Position numbers and translations under genes: made by a program. From Plectrocnemia conspersa (lineage: Eukaryota > Arthropoda > Insecta > Trichoptera > Polycentropodidae), in NCBI GenBank assembly GCA_009617715.1, contig VTFK01000347.1, positions 231,954 to 295,953 of the forward strand: a stretch of DNA of 64,000 nucleotides, read 5' to 3'. Shown piece after piece: positions 24,359-36,838 of this stretch; position 1 is the first letter of the stretch; each line of letters begins with the position of its first letter. Below the pieces are notes generated by a model, which saw only the letters and a program-made list of their open reading frames with translations, searched no databases and had not been told where the DNA came from.

Positions 24359-25308
24359 CGTTACCGTTTCCCAATAGCTATGTATGCTGCTGTTACGTTG
24401 ATGTCTTTTCATATCGGCGCAACAACTTCAAATGCAGATTTAATAATAATAAATTTAATAATTTTAACACAATAAAAATAATTCTAAATCTCGACGCTAG
24501 AGCGTGCTAAATATAAAAAAAGTGAATTTCATATGTGAAAGTGGCGTGTGGCGCAATTAAAAGTAGACCCGAAAGTGTAATTTTTATCAACTTCAGATAT
24601 GTTCTACCTTTTATTAACTTTTTAATAATTTTAATTACTATAATAAGTTCATTGCACAAGCAAAACTGTACAAAAAATCAGTATATTATTTACTCAGGAA
24701 CTTAATTATATTAAATGGTCAATAATAAGTATCTGCCTTTTATATAAATAAACCTTTTCCGTACATAAACAAAAATACTCCCATGTGCTGATTGAATGGC
24801 CTACAAATTAAATTAACCCCATTCAGATTTTTATAAAAACGAAATATATTAATCCAAGTATTTCTTTTAATAATATATTTTAAATTAAAAGGTAGTTTGT
24901 GCAATTTCTCCGTAAAAAACGACCGTGTAATATTTGTATTCTAAAATCGGTATTTTCCTGTTATCGGTACTGCTTTTTTTTATGTAGTTTCGTTGTTTTT
25001 TTTAAGTGAACATCTTCAACACTTTGCGCGATATCGCCGTAAATGCACGTTGGTCAATTTTTCATTGGTCATTTAAATAAACAGTCAGAAATTGTTAACG
25101 GTCTGTTTTTTTATATATATATATAAAATAAATTGTTTGTTGTACTTTAACAAATAATCGTAATATGTGCTATACATTAATTGAATATTGAAATTGAAAA
25201 ATATTTTTTTAACATATATAATATGTGTGTGATTAATTAGTTTCGGTATTGCCACAATTAGAGCTTTACTGACCGTTCATGAAAAAAGTTACTGGCCTTT
25301 TATAATTA

Positions 25309-25347
25309 CTAGCTGTCAGTTCCTCACTGGCGCGAGGTACCGCAGCT
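25309..25347. repeat. diverged copy of the GGTACC hairpin element
   Basis: Reads 'actagctgtcagttcctc' then 'actggcgcgaggtaccgcagct'. It shares flank and core with 19357-19397. The hairpin arms are imperfect here, and AGCTG/CAGCT brackets the copy. Confidence 0.5.
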
Positions 25348-28300
25348 AATTTTTAATTATAAATCGATCGTTTCATTTATTGTTATTCTTGTTACTGATC
25401 ATTTATTATTTAAATTTTTGATTAACTTTTCTATCGATTAAATACATGCATTTTACGCAGATTTTTTTCGTTTTTTAATAGTAAAATTGTGTAACTACAC
25501 ATTTTGTAATGTTGAAATAATTAAACTTTATTTTCTCCTGTTCTTTATATCCGCTAACATTTTTTTTAAATAATCAGCCTATATTCACTTTAGAACATTG
25601 ATAGGTATGTAATAAGTAACTATTTATTTTGTAGCATTGTAATAGAAGGTTTAAAATGGGTTTTCACTGCGACCGTCGATTTATTTTCGTTCATATTTGG
25701 ATTCCGTGCATCACGACTCTCATTCAAAAGTGAATTTCGTATGCTAATTCACTTTGAGTGAAAACTAAAGCGTATTGTGCAATATACGGATTCTAAACGT
25801 GAAAGAAAACGTATATAGTGGTCTTCATTTTTTAACTGCACTGTGCAGTATCAAAAATCATTTGGCATACTTTTTATGATTTTATTTTATTTTTCTTAAT
25901 GAACTTCTTAGCCAATTAATTGTGTGTACGTAACGAACGACTGTTGGCGATGGTCAAAAATATCAGTTATGTATTTACGTGTACGTTAAATTGCAAAATA
26001 TTACACACTTAATCATTTATTATTCAATAACTAGCGACGAAAACGAAAACACGTACGCAGAAAATACGTCACGCGTGACGTTACTTTGTCACTGGTAAAT
26101 AATCTCGTTATTCGGGAACAATCTGAGGTCAACGTAATGCGATTTATTTTGATTTTTGATCGCAAAAAATGGCACTTGATCGCTGGGCCGCATACGTAAA
26201 AATACATAATATAAAAAATGTTTCGTCACGTATGTTCTCTTCGTTTTCGATATTTAGGCCAAGCGTCTATCTATCTACAGCACCTAATCGTTATGAAATT
26301 CGATTTGATTGATTGGGTCGATTTTCTTTATAATAAATCGCTAGTGCGCCTCTTTACTTCGGTGACTTTCATTTGTATATTATCTCAGTGCGCGCGTGTG
26401 TTTATCAGTTTTTTTTCTTTATCAAAAACCTGTGTGGCGTCCCCCGCTGTGTTTACACGACTTTCCAGAATAAAAAGATAAGGGCATGTAAACTGGATTG
26501 GATGTATTATCGCGCATCAAGCTTTTCTTCCATTACCAAACACACGCAATTGGACGTTTCTTGACCCTTATCGTGGCATCCTCGGAATCGAAAGGTCCTC
26601 GGTCGGCCAAGACGCCAATAATCGACGCTGTTCAATGTCGTAAAGATTTTGATTGTAGGCGAGGCCGGTCGTTTACCCGTGTTTACCTGTGTCGTTATAT
26701 CGGACTGTCATCGGACGCAAGGCTGGCTTAGCGGATGTGATAGTTATTCGGTGGTTGCATACGGTATTCAATATGATTGATGACCGTTCGCGATCGCGAC
26801 TCAAAAGTTGATACGGCGGTGGCGCGAAGGTTATGGCGCAAAGTGGTGGTAGAGGGGTTCGAGTTTGAGGTCAAAACGGCGTTGTTACAAATTTCTGGTC
26901 GTGCCTATGGAGGTCAACGCGCAAAACTCTAGAATCTAGAAAATTGTGCATGGAACACTTTTGATATTATGTGTGCGATTGGGCGATTGAAAAAAAGAGT
27001 CGCATAGAACATGCATTATAATAGTAGGTAGTAGCTATTAGTGTCTATATAAAACAATAGGATCGATTGCAAAACATGTGATGTTTGTATAGCCAGGCGA
27101 GAACTATTGCGTGTCAGCGCTAATTTATGAATTAATTCGATTCGTTCCATCTGAATGGTGTTACACAAATTCAATTGATATGTAGCGTCACATAATCAAA
27201 CGAGTAATTTGTAAATATATTAAGTTTAGTTTAAAAGTATTTATAAAATGTGCATTATATAGTCGAGTTGTAAACTTTTCTTGAGACGTTTGTGATATTT
27301 TTATAGCATGATTGAATAATTTTCACCCATAGTAAGATATGCAAGATATTATCAATATTACATTATACGACTTATAATATATAGCATCATTCATCAGTGT
27401 TATTTTTATTAACAAATTTCCCTATTTTGGGGCATTTAATCTGGGGCATCTCTCACAAGTTAAAGTAAGTCCTAAGACGATAAGGATACACAATCTATTT
27501 TCGGCGTAACACTAGACATCACATGGTCATTATTGCGAAATGTAATTAATTATATTAATTTTCAATACCATATAGCTCATTAATGTTTAATTACATAATT
27601 AAATTTTAAGGGACACCTCACCATTATAGAAAATATTATATGGCCAGCTACTCAAATCATTTTAACTATTAGCTTTTTTGACGTAGACGAGCAGCACAAT
27701 ATTTTTAAATACTGTGGCTGTGTAGCGCAATTGTTTTCACACACACGAATCGCGCGTGCCGTAATCCGGTAGTGGTGTGCGTGCGTCTCGTCTCCGCCGA
27801 CCGCCGCGTATCAATTTATCGGCTGTTATCTGTCGCGCGATAACAACAGGTCGCCGCTAATTGATCTCGGAATTTTTTCTCGAGAAACAATTCGGAGCGG
27901 CGAAGTGTGGGGCGAAGCGTCTCGGAGAAGAACGGTCCCGAAGAGGCGTTTGACATGGCGCGTTTTCGCTTTCACTTCGCACGGCGGCGAAAAAAATGCT
28001 GCGAGGCAACAAACGGTAAAAAATATTAACGGCAACAACAGTCAACGCGAATTGCGCTGTCCTATGAATGTATGACGCGCTGTGGTTGATATTTTAATCG
28101 GAATCGTTTCCGCGACTACTGCGCTTATTCGATTAATTTTAGTTGATTCGATAACATTGACAAATATTTTCTTATGAAAACAAAGATATGCTTGTACACG
28201 GGCGCACGCTTGGCAACGCTCGTATCCATATGTACGCTTAGCACTGAACAGGTTAAATTATTTTTTTTAAAAGGGCGAATGGTGCGATATTTTTTTTTCA

Positions 28301-28732
28301 AATTAATTTTATTTTTCAGAATTTGTTAATTAATACGGTGCCACGTCAGTTGTTACTCCCTAGTATGTTTCTCACTCTGTTCAAACCCAAACCATTATAT
28401 TAAATAGCAAATGGACATTTCGCAACTCTCAATAATTTAAAAAACAACCTAGTGCGTTAAAATTAAAAGTTCTTGGTGTGTTGTTTTTTGTCAAATATCT
28501 TTTGTACCATTTATTATATTTTAATAACACTTGCAGAAAGTTTCGAGTGGCTGTTGTAATTTTTTTAGCTTATTCTGTCTATTGTCACGTACGGTACGCA
28601 CTAGCCGGCATGAAAAACATGATATACGCGTAAGACATTTTCCTCGTACGATCAGTGCGTCAATTTTAATATAAGCTTTGAACTTACAGGTGGTCAAATT
28701 TTATTAAAAAAATAATTAATGATTACCATTTC
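25348..28732. other. intronic sequence with GC islands, no gene seen
   Basis: A 16-bp perfect palindrome ACGTCACGCGTGACGT lies at 26066-26081. Islands 26560-26900 and 27720-28090 are CpG-richer. The open frames inside them (26218-26731, 27826-28045) show no domain and occur on both strands, as expected of GC-rich non-coding DNA. A fragment 'caaatggacatttcgcaactctcaa' of the composite repeat is at 28409-28433. Confidence 0.4.
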
Positions 28733-28769
28733 CAAAGTTTATATTGAATCATCGTCAATATAAACTTTG
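28733..28769. repeat. perfect 15-bp-arm hairpin
   Basis: CAAAGTTTATATTGA, a 7-nt loop, TCAATATAAACTTTG. The arms are perfectly complementary. It could be a tiny foldback remnant; it is too short for a typical microRNA precursor. Confidence 0.6.
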
Positions 28770-31700
28770 ACCTAATAACAACTAATATTGCTCTGGGCCT
28801 TCTGTGAACATGCCATTTAATAAGCCAAAAATTTGATTATAAAATAATTTATTGAACACGAAAATTGTGAATATATTAAAATTTCGGTCATTAGCGGTCT
28901 ATTATAACCTAAACGAACATTTGAACCCCAAAATTATTGTTGTTTCGTCCATTTGTTAAATATGAATAATATGTATTGTATTACATATTTGACTCGACAC
29001 TCTATTTTGTAAAAAATATACTCAGAATTAATTTTTTTTAATAAAAAAAAACAGTATTATTTTGAAAAATAATTGCAATTAAAAATAATGGTAAGGGTTA
29101 TAATAAATATATTGTATGTAACTATAACAATGGAGAAAGGGGGCTGTCTGGTAATAATCTTTTGAAAAAACAACAATACCGTCCTGTGTATTACTTACAC
29201 AGGGCTGAAATTTAAGAGAATGTTGATCACGCGTTGAGCGATGTTTTTGTGCACTGACTTTTAAAATAAAATATACTATGGTGAATATTATAACTGACAG
29301 TCAACATTTATTATTTATTTAATGATCATCGTTGCGCAATTAGAAAAAAGATACTGTTGTATTTATATTTATCGAAAATGTCGCTCAATGTTCGTTCGTA
29401 AGGTCAGATTTTATTTGACCCACTTCGAAGAAAATCGCACTATTTGCTTGTGGACCACTAGTAAACAAAGAAAACCCGATTGAAAGATGTCGATAGGATA
29501 CAATTAGACCGTATTGGAAAAGTCAATGAGTTCAATGTCAGGATTCGAATCGAAGATTCTTACCACGTGTAGCCAAACATTTTTGATTTTAAAGTAGTAC
29601 TATTAATAAACGATAATAATTATTGAGAAAATCATATTTATGTTATTATAGTAAATTTACAAGAATGCTAATTATAGATTCTTGAAATATAGCGTCACGT
29701 AATTCTTAAAACTAATTAACTAAAACAACCATATTTTAACGGCGGATCAATTCGTTTTGCCAACACTAGATTAGATAACAATAATTAACGCCTTTTGAAC
29801 TAAACTAATTTCAAACAACTCATTCCGAGGCTACTTTTAAACGCGCCGTTTCGAATTAATTATACTCGTTCACGTTATATTATCGTTATACATATACATA
29901 AATACAAATAGGTCGCCGGTTCAATCTCCGCCGCCGTGAAAATTCTCATCGTCGATTCTAAACACACACACACAGACACACACCACGTACACGTAAATCT
30001 ACCTACGTATCTATCTCTGTGTGTAGCGTATATAATAAAGTATTCATATCGTATTTTTTTTCTTCGGAATCAATTTTCGAATTGAACTGCGGGCGGAAAC
30101 GTACGAAAAACTGTTATAATAAACGTATCGTTGCGTGACGATTTCGATCTCCGATCGCAATCTCGTATTAATTGACAATTTCTCACGAAGTTGGTGAGGC
30201 TCAATTTGAGATTACGTCACAATAAGGATCGATCTTATTTTTTTTCACTCGATACTCGCGTATGTATATCGATAACAGAGCAGATAGTCCGAGCGCGTCA
30301 TGCGCCCTGTGCCACTCTTTGTCTGCCGCACGTTCGGAATACGCGTTCGGATAAAACGCTCGTTCAGTCTATGCGCTTTCATCGTTAAGCCGGCGTTTAA
30401 CTCTTGTAGGGTTTCGCGGGTGAGTTTTTATTTTATTTAAAGGGTCGCTTTATACTGTTTATGTTGGATTTAAGTTATAAATACTATTTCGATTTTTAAT
30501 GTATTTTTCAAGTTTATAATCGGCGAAAGGCTCTCCGCGATATCAAACGCGGGGTATGGGAGCAAAAGAGGGATGCTTTGGAAGCGAAGAGGGGTGAATA
30601 TTGTATACAGGTTGGCTTTTAAGGGAAGGAATCGCCGCGGGTGATTTACATGTGGAATAAATACAGACAAGGGGTGAGAGAGAGAGCCGTATCGACGGCC
30701 GACTTAATAGTTGTTCAAACAATGCGACTTAATAATAAAAATGTTTGCTTGTGTTGAGACTCGACAGTAGTGGAGTGCTTTATTAATTTAGGTTAAATAT
30801 AAACATATATTATTATTATTAAATATCAATATGATGACAAATCATTGCGTAACAAATTATTACGTAACCTAATTTAAGTGTCAGCTGTTAGTAGACATTC
30901 AATAAATATGTTTATTAATACTATTCATAAAAATATCGATCAAAGCGAATATTAAAACATATTTGACCATACTAATAATTTGGTTAAAGGTTTGAAAACT
31001 ACTTTTTAAGCGATTTTCCGTACATTTTTTTGCGATAATTGCCCAAATTTTTGGATTCAAAAGGCAAAAATTATTATTAGTGTTAAATATGCTAATAATC
31101 TAATACTGCTCTATTTTATAACACTGGCAGATTTTTCGCTCTATGGACTCATAATTTCGGCTTTACGCGCTGGACACAAAATTTTGCTAATGTAACTAAC
31201 TATAAAAAATATTTTAATATATTAACTATTCGATATTCGAATATATGTATATCTAACTCGTTTATCACATTTCTCCAAATCTCCAAAAATATTTTTTTAT
31301 GTTACAGCAGCGCAGGTAGTCATTTTTTATTCGATGTAACGCCGCATTATCTACAGCCCAATTGTGCCTTTTTGTTATTTATAATAGCCGAAAAACAAAA
31401 TAATGAAGAAAAAAAAACACTTTGTATATGCCGAAATTTCAAAAATTATTCATTTCTCAATAGTTGGAATTGATTTTTTTTAATCTCCTAAGTTTAATTT
31501 TAAGTCTGTCTGCAGCAGATATAATTAAAATTAATCTTTATAATACATTTTTAATTTGATTCATGGGCTAATAACATTTTAAATTATTATAAAATATAGT
31601 AGAACACAGATCAATGTCAAACATCGTGTTTCGTGTATTTTAAATTATTTTTATTAAATATCGCCAACTCGCAGTTTAGAGATTTTTATTTGGAACTCGT

Positions 31701-31976
31701 ATATTGCTTGATGGCTTTATGTGTAAACTCAAAGAAGAAGGAAAAAAAGTGGTTTACTTTGATTGAATGATTTTTGCATCATTAAAAAATTAAGTGACTT
31801 TTTTATCGATACTATACTTAATGTCATCAATGTATGGTAGATTTTCTTTTAAATTTCAGTTTATGATTTTATGATTGAGTTCAAGATGAACATATTAGAG
31901 TCACTGGTTTTAAGTTTTGGAAAAGAATGTGAATGTGTGTTGTGTGGCATAAGATGCAGACACTAGTGCTATAAAT
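28770..31976. other. intronic sequence, island 29880-30700, no gene seen
   Basis: The sequence is AT-rich outside a CpG-richer block at 29880-30700, which includes a (CA)n-like patch near 29962-29985. The open frames 30191-30388 and 30470-30670 show no domain. 'catcgtgtttcgtgtatttta' at 31623 recurs at 34403, hinting at another diverged repeat. Confidence 0.35.
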
Positions 31977-32105
31977 ATTGATTTTACTTGCAAGAACATC
32001 TTTAACCGCATTTTTTAGTCAATAACGTCATTGTTTAACGCTTAGCAGGAAATTGCAATATTATAAACATATGTTCAAATGTCAAGTTGTGTTATTATAG
32101 TAATA
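31977..32105. repeat. dispersed repeat, copy 1 of 2
   Basis: The order 'attttacttgcaagaaca', 'gtcattgtttaac', 'caggaaatt', 'tatgttcaaatgtcaa.tt.tgttatta' is the same at 41969-42075. The family is unknown. Confidence 0.55.
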
Positions 32106-35100
32106 TAGTGGATTATATAAACATAAGAGTGGGAGTGTAATTTCAAAATCGTTCGATAAAGAACGCATAAAATCTTGAAATTTTACACCGCGCATAACCA
32201 CTTGTTATTATCTAATAAATTTTTATTCAGCACACTGACTGCCTCTTATCGTTTAGCATGGTTTTATCGCAACGAAAATTTCCATAGTTTGTTTTTGAAT
32301 ATTTATTACTGGCAAGTTTATCTCTCTGGATGCTCACCTGTGTGCGCGTCGCTCCCCTATTTGGTTACGATAATTTTTTTGATAGACATGACCCTTGCAT
32401 GTGTCGTTTAGGAGGGCAACTTTTTTGCTACCAGGCCGGCAGTCCGCCTCCTACATGCATACAACATAGGAGCAGCTTTTCTCGGCGAGATCGAGTCTCG
32501 AGATGACGCTGGTAAACAAAGCGAGAGAGGACGCCCGACGGAGGTCGCCGTTTGGCGGTCATTGACGAGGCGATCACGTAACGCGCCATGTTCACGCCAT
32601 TTATCTCAGTGTGACTCTTCTTTTCTTCAACTCGGTCCTTTTCATTCTTCTCCGGCCGAGGTGGACGCACTTTTGACGAGCAGATTCTGCGCGAAAATCA
32701 TGATCTCTATAATGGACAATATAAAAAAAATCTACTTTATTAAATCGGATTTAGTATACAAGCGTTTAACCCCTTGAGTAGTGATTATTCATTTATTATT
32801 ATAGTATTGCTTTAATTTATTTTTAATATTTTTTTGTATTAATTTAGAGGCTCTCAATATTTTTTTATAAAATTAATATAAAATATTTTTGTTATGTTCA
32901 TTTATTTCGTACTGTTTAATTTATTAGTATTATTTTCTATATCATTACATAAATATCATGTTTTTTTATTTATTATTTCCTCAGTTATATATTATGTAAA
33001 TATTTAATTATCTGGAGTACCTTAAAACAGTGCAAGATCGATTACCGTACATGTACGGCGATACCGCTAAAATGGTTCAATTTAAAAAAAATGTTTTTAA
33101 TTGATTGGCAACACTGGCATTTCAACGCCTTGCTTGTAGTGTATGTTTAAAATGGCCTTATCAACAAAGTGCTATGTTTATTTTGTACGATTTAAACTGC
33201 TTCTGGAATTCAACGCCAACGTGTTTCTGTTTATAATGATTTTATGAACGAGCAAAAAATATACGCTGTCACTGAAAAAATCGTTTTGATAGTCATAATG
33301 AACTTGATGTTCAATTACAGGTACTCAGAACTCTTACAATAAAATATCCAGTAACGCATATAATTTAACCCTTAAATTAATTAAGTCAATCGTATCCCGT
33401 GACCGTTAAAATCAGTTTAATTTGTATTATATTACGATATCACAATTTTCATATTATTATTGTTGTTGTGATTCGAATTTATATGTATATTTTGTATTGT
33501 AGTGTATATACGGGTCCGATAAATATCAAGGTCACTGCTAACGACGCGATATTCATAAATTATACGTATATGAAATATATGCACAAGATTAGATTATTGC
33601 TGTTTTATAAATTTGGTTTATCTTTAATTATTGTGATGTTGTATGCAGTAGATCGTGTGTGTGTGGAAGTAAAAGAAGGTCATTAAAAACGTGAGCAATT
33701 GGTTAGTCGAAGGCTGAATGTATCAACTGTTAAGTATGTACATAGTATGTACTGTAATGTGCTCAAAAATTTCTTTATTGGTTTATGCGTGCGATTGCTG
33801 ACCTAACCGACAATAAGATATGTTTTGAAATGTCTTTAACTTGACAACCTAAGCAATACATTGCATGTATGCAATGCCAACGCTTGTAGGTTATTTAAAT
33901 TAGAGACATATCAAAAGCGAGTCATCTGAATATGTATCTATGATACCACTGATTGTTATCACGATTTTCTTTATATTTTTAATATTTTTTGCATATTAAC
34001 TTAAACATAATATAACACATTGTGTGATTTGTTTGTCTGTTTTGAGAAATACCACTCTTTGGTTAACTATTAAAGCCTAAAACTTATGGCCAACAACATT
34101 TTTATACATAAATTCGTTTTTAAAGTTGAGCGTTGGTGAGAACATTTGGCCCCCGATAACAGAAAAGTATTAAAAATTTTAAGGAAATAATTTTTGGAAC
34201 AGATATTTCTTTATATTTACGGATTCTACAGTAAATAATAAATATAAATAAAATCCGAAATGAATTGAGGCGCTAGAAATATGTTAGTGAAACACTATTA
34301 AAATTCGCAATTCATTATATAATAAAATTTTTAGTTGTCTAAGGCTTTTAAGAAATTATAAATATGTATTAGATATTATCAGATAATAACCAATATGTGG
34401 GCATCGTGTTTCGTACATTTTAGAATATAATTATTAAATTATATTTTCGATGGGAAATATTAAATGTACTTTCCGTTGATTTATTAATATATACAATACC
34501 ATATTATAGTAAATAACAAATCGGATATTGCAATCTTTGTCTTTAATGTTTACGTACCAAACGAGGGCACCTCGAAATAAAGTGCAAGTTTTATGTAAAC
34601 AAAAAGCTTCGAAAGCTTCGGTCGCACAAGAAAGAAGAAAATCGAACCGATTTTCAGAAATCACCCACGAGAGACCTTTTCCAAGTTCAGCGCCGAAATT
34701 ATCGGAAAACCCGAACGGTTCCGGCTAACCGGCCGGCTCGTCAGCGTTCTGAGAAAGATCCGGAACGCTCCGCGTCTTTCCCGGAACGTCCGCACATACG
34801 TAAACAACGAGCTCGCGCAATTTGTCGCCGGTATGTTTATTAGCGTTTTCTAATGTAACAAAACACACACGCAACAATGGGTCGAGTGTGAGCGAGCGTC
34901 TTTGTGCGGCCCGAAGAGCACTCGTTATTGAGACTTAGCTGCTCGCGGTGACGTAAAGTGGATCTTCTGTGGAGCGCGTGGGCGGGCCGGTAGAGGGTTA
35001 ACGCGGCAGCGTCACGGTGGGCCGCAAACAAACACAAAACAATTAAAGTTCAACCGGGAGACGATTAAATAATACACGATCAAACGATAACGCTCTCTAC

Positions 35101-35499
35101 CGAGTTAAACCCTTTAACTATCATTTTTTGGCGATCAATCGCGACACACAATAGCGTACAATGGTAAATCTGTTTCCGCTTTATTGATTCGCTGATGATC
35201 GATTATATGTATGTATATACAAATCAGGTTTTATGCGTTTAATTGATTCTAAGCTTGGCCTTGACTCGAGAACGCGACTCGTATTATAACAGTAGTAGCA
35301 TAGAGTCAACAGTGCACGAAAACTGCAGTTACAATATATAAATAAAAAGTAGCAGACTTGGATTAAATTTTTTCTGTAATTATCTCACGAATATTTTGAT
35401 ATATTTATTTCTAATGTAAAAATATTGTTTATTTTTTATTGAGTTACTATTTGAAAAAATGCCGTTATGGACAAGAATGAGTTAACTCTTGGAGACTCA
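32106..35499. other. intronic sequence with islands 32330-32690 and 34560-35060, no gene seen
   Basis: The two islands are CpG-rich and have short open frames on both strands without domains. The sequence 32770-34550 is AT-rich. No RNA gene or repeat boundary could be fixed. Confidence 0.35.
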
Positions 35500-35990
35500 A
35501 GCTGATGAACATGGCTTAACCAAATCTGATGATTGAAGTGGAATGGCTGCTCCTGCATTCATTATTTTTAAGCATATTTCAATTATATTTAATTCATTTT
35601 TTAAATTATCTATAACTTATTTAACATTATCACCTATGCAATATATTAATGTGTCGTCCGCAAACAGACGTATTTTACATTTTTTTTATATTATTAATTA
35701 TATCATTAATATATAATATAAAAAGGAATGGTGCCAATTAAACTTCTGTGGTACACCGTGATATATTATTATCTCTTTGGAATACGCATAATTTATTTTA
35801 ATTTTTGTTTATAACCTATTTTGATTAACAGCCGCTTATTTTCTTTGTAATAGAACGGACTTCACAATGAATTACAATCCCATAAAAATTATCCAAAATT
35901 GTAGATAAATTAATAAATAGTGCCTAAATCGATAATCTGAATGGAAAGTGTTAAATAAACGGTTAATAGTACATTTAATTACCTTTAATT
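35500..35990 (-). pseudogene. LINE reverse-transcriptase fragment (palm and beyond)
   Basis: On the minus strand the translation gives GVPQ (35746-35757), then after a frameshift LIGTIPFYI and YINDIINNIKKM. After another frameshift come RLFADDTLIYCIGDNV (FADD at 35653-35664) and VIDNLKNELNIIEICLKI. This is the usual non-LTR reverse-transcriptase order, with FADD as the catalytic aspartate pair and the amphipathic helix after it. Several frameshifts and stops make it inactive. The very AT-rich codons resemble those of the LINE fragment at 42715-43375, so both may come from one family. Sequence from 35770 to 35990 probably continues toward the fingers region but is too decayed to read. Confidence 0.8.
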
Positions 35991-36734
35991 TAATATAAAA
36001 TAATTTTCAATCGGCTACTTAGAACCAGAGATATTTGCAATTAAGTAAAAATACTTCTTTTAGGATGAAAAATACAAAACATTATTAATATCTCAAAAAC
36101 TGACTGTACGTTAGAATTGACAGGTCAGATTTTTCATATTTGTAAACTAGTTTTAATTTCCAATGCATTGTTTTAAATTTAGCGATTAATCCTTTTAATC
36201 ATATGTCAAAAATCCCCAACACGTTTTTGCTAAAATTGTTAGCATTGCGTTTTTTTTGTGGTATCGTCTCAATTATGTGTAAAATAATAAATAGTATAAC
36301 ATAAATATAATTCTCTCAGCGCGAATGGCATCTAGATGCTATATATAGAAACGCATAGGAACCTAAATGTACTATATATTTTATACAATATAAGGCTGAA
36401 TTTATGGCATGAATTACCACATTAGAAATGACATGCAAAAATACCAGTTGCAGTTAAACCATGTAAGATGCTGTTTTTAAAGCGTTAATTGCGCAGGAAA
36501 GGAATTTTAGTGTCATACCGCTAGTCCTTTTACATTAGTGTGCTATCTTGTGCAATTTAATTTCGATGCAAATACTGAGAGTAGTCGCTACAGATTGGAT
36601 AGGAACGGAGTATTGTAGTAGTTTATTTTTATTTGTATTTATAATCTTTAATAGTATCGGTTTTAAAATGCGATTTAATAGTGAATTATTTTGTTCCATA
36701 AAATTAATTATTAGTGCATTTTTTCTTCGGAAAA
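35991..36734. other. intronic AT-rich sequence, nothing recognised
   Basis: AT-rich. Mirror open frames on both strands at 36535-36769 have no domain and are taken as chance. Confidence 0.35.
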
Positions 36735-36838
36735 TGATTCGTTGCAAAGAGTTATTCATAATGTGTTAACAACAGTAATGCACAAATAATTCGTTTTATA
36801 CAATTATTTTATATATTGCTCATTTAAATTGTCCTCAG
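36735..36838. repeat. dispersed repeat, copy 2 of 2
   Basis: Matches 17508-17653 ('gattcgttgcaaagagttattcataatgtgtt' ... 'gctcatttaaattgtcctca'). Shorter than the first copy. Confidence 0.55.

Larger units (their letters stand above)
23303..25308. other. intron start: CpG-moderate block 23690-24400 with CRE sites, then AT-rich
   Basis: Block 23690-24400 keeps a raised CpG content and contains a 165-residue open frame (24013-24510) with no domain and a low-complexity Asn-rich end, judged non-coding. Two perfect palindromic TGACGTCA sites are annotated separately. After 24500 the sequence is AT-rich with a (TA)n run at 25111-25128. Confidence 0.4.

Noticed and set aside
24013..24510. 165-residue + open frame after the CpG promoter
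   Set aside because: Low-complexity Asn/Phe-rich end, no domain, lies across ordinary intronic sequence; best explained by GC-rich DNA lacking stops.
29905..29935. Possible tRNA or SINE B-box (GGTTCAATCTCC)
   Set aside because: No A-box or SINE body or tail around it.
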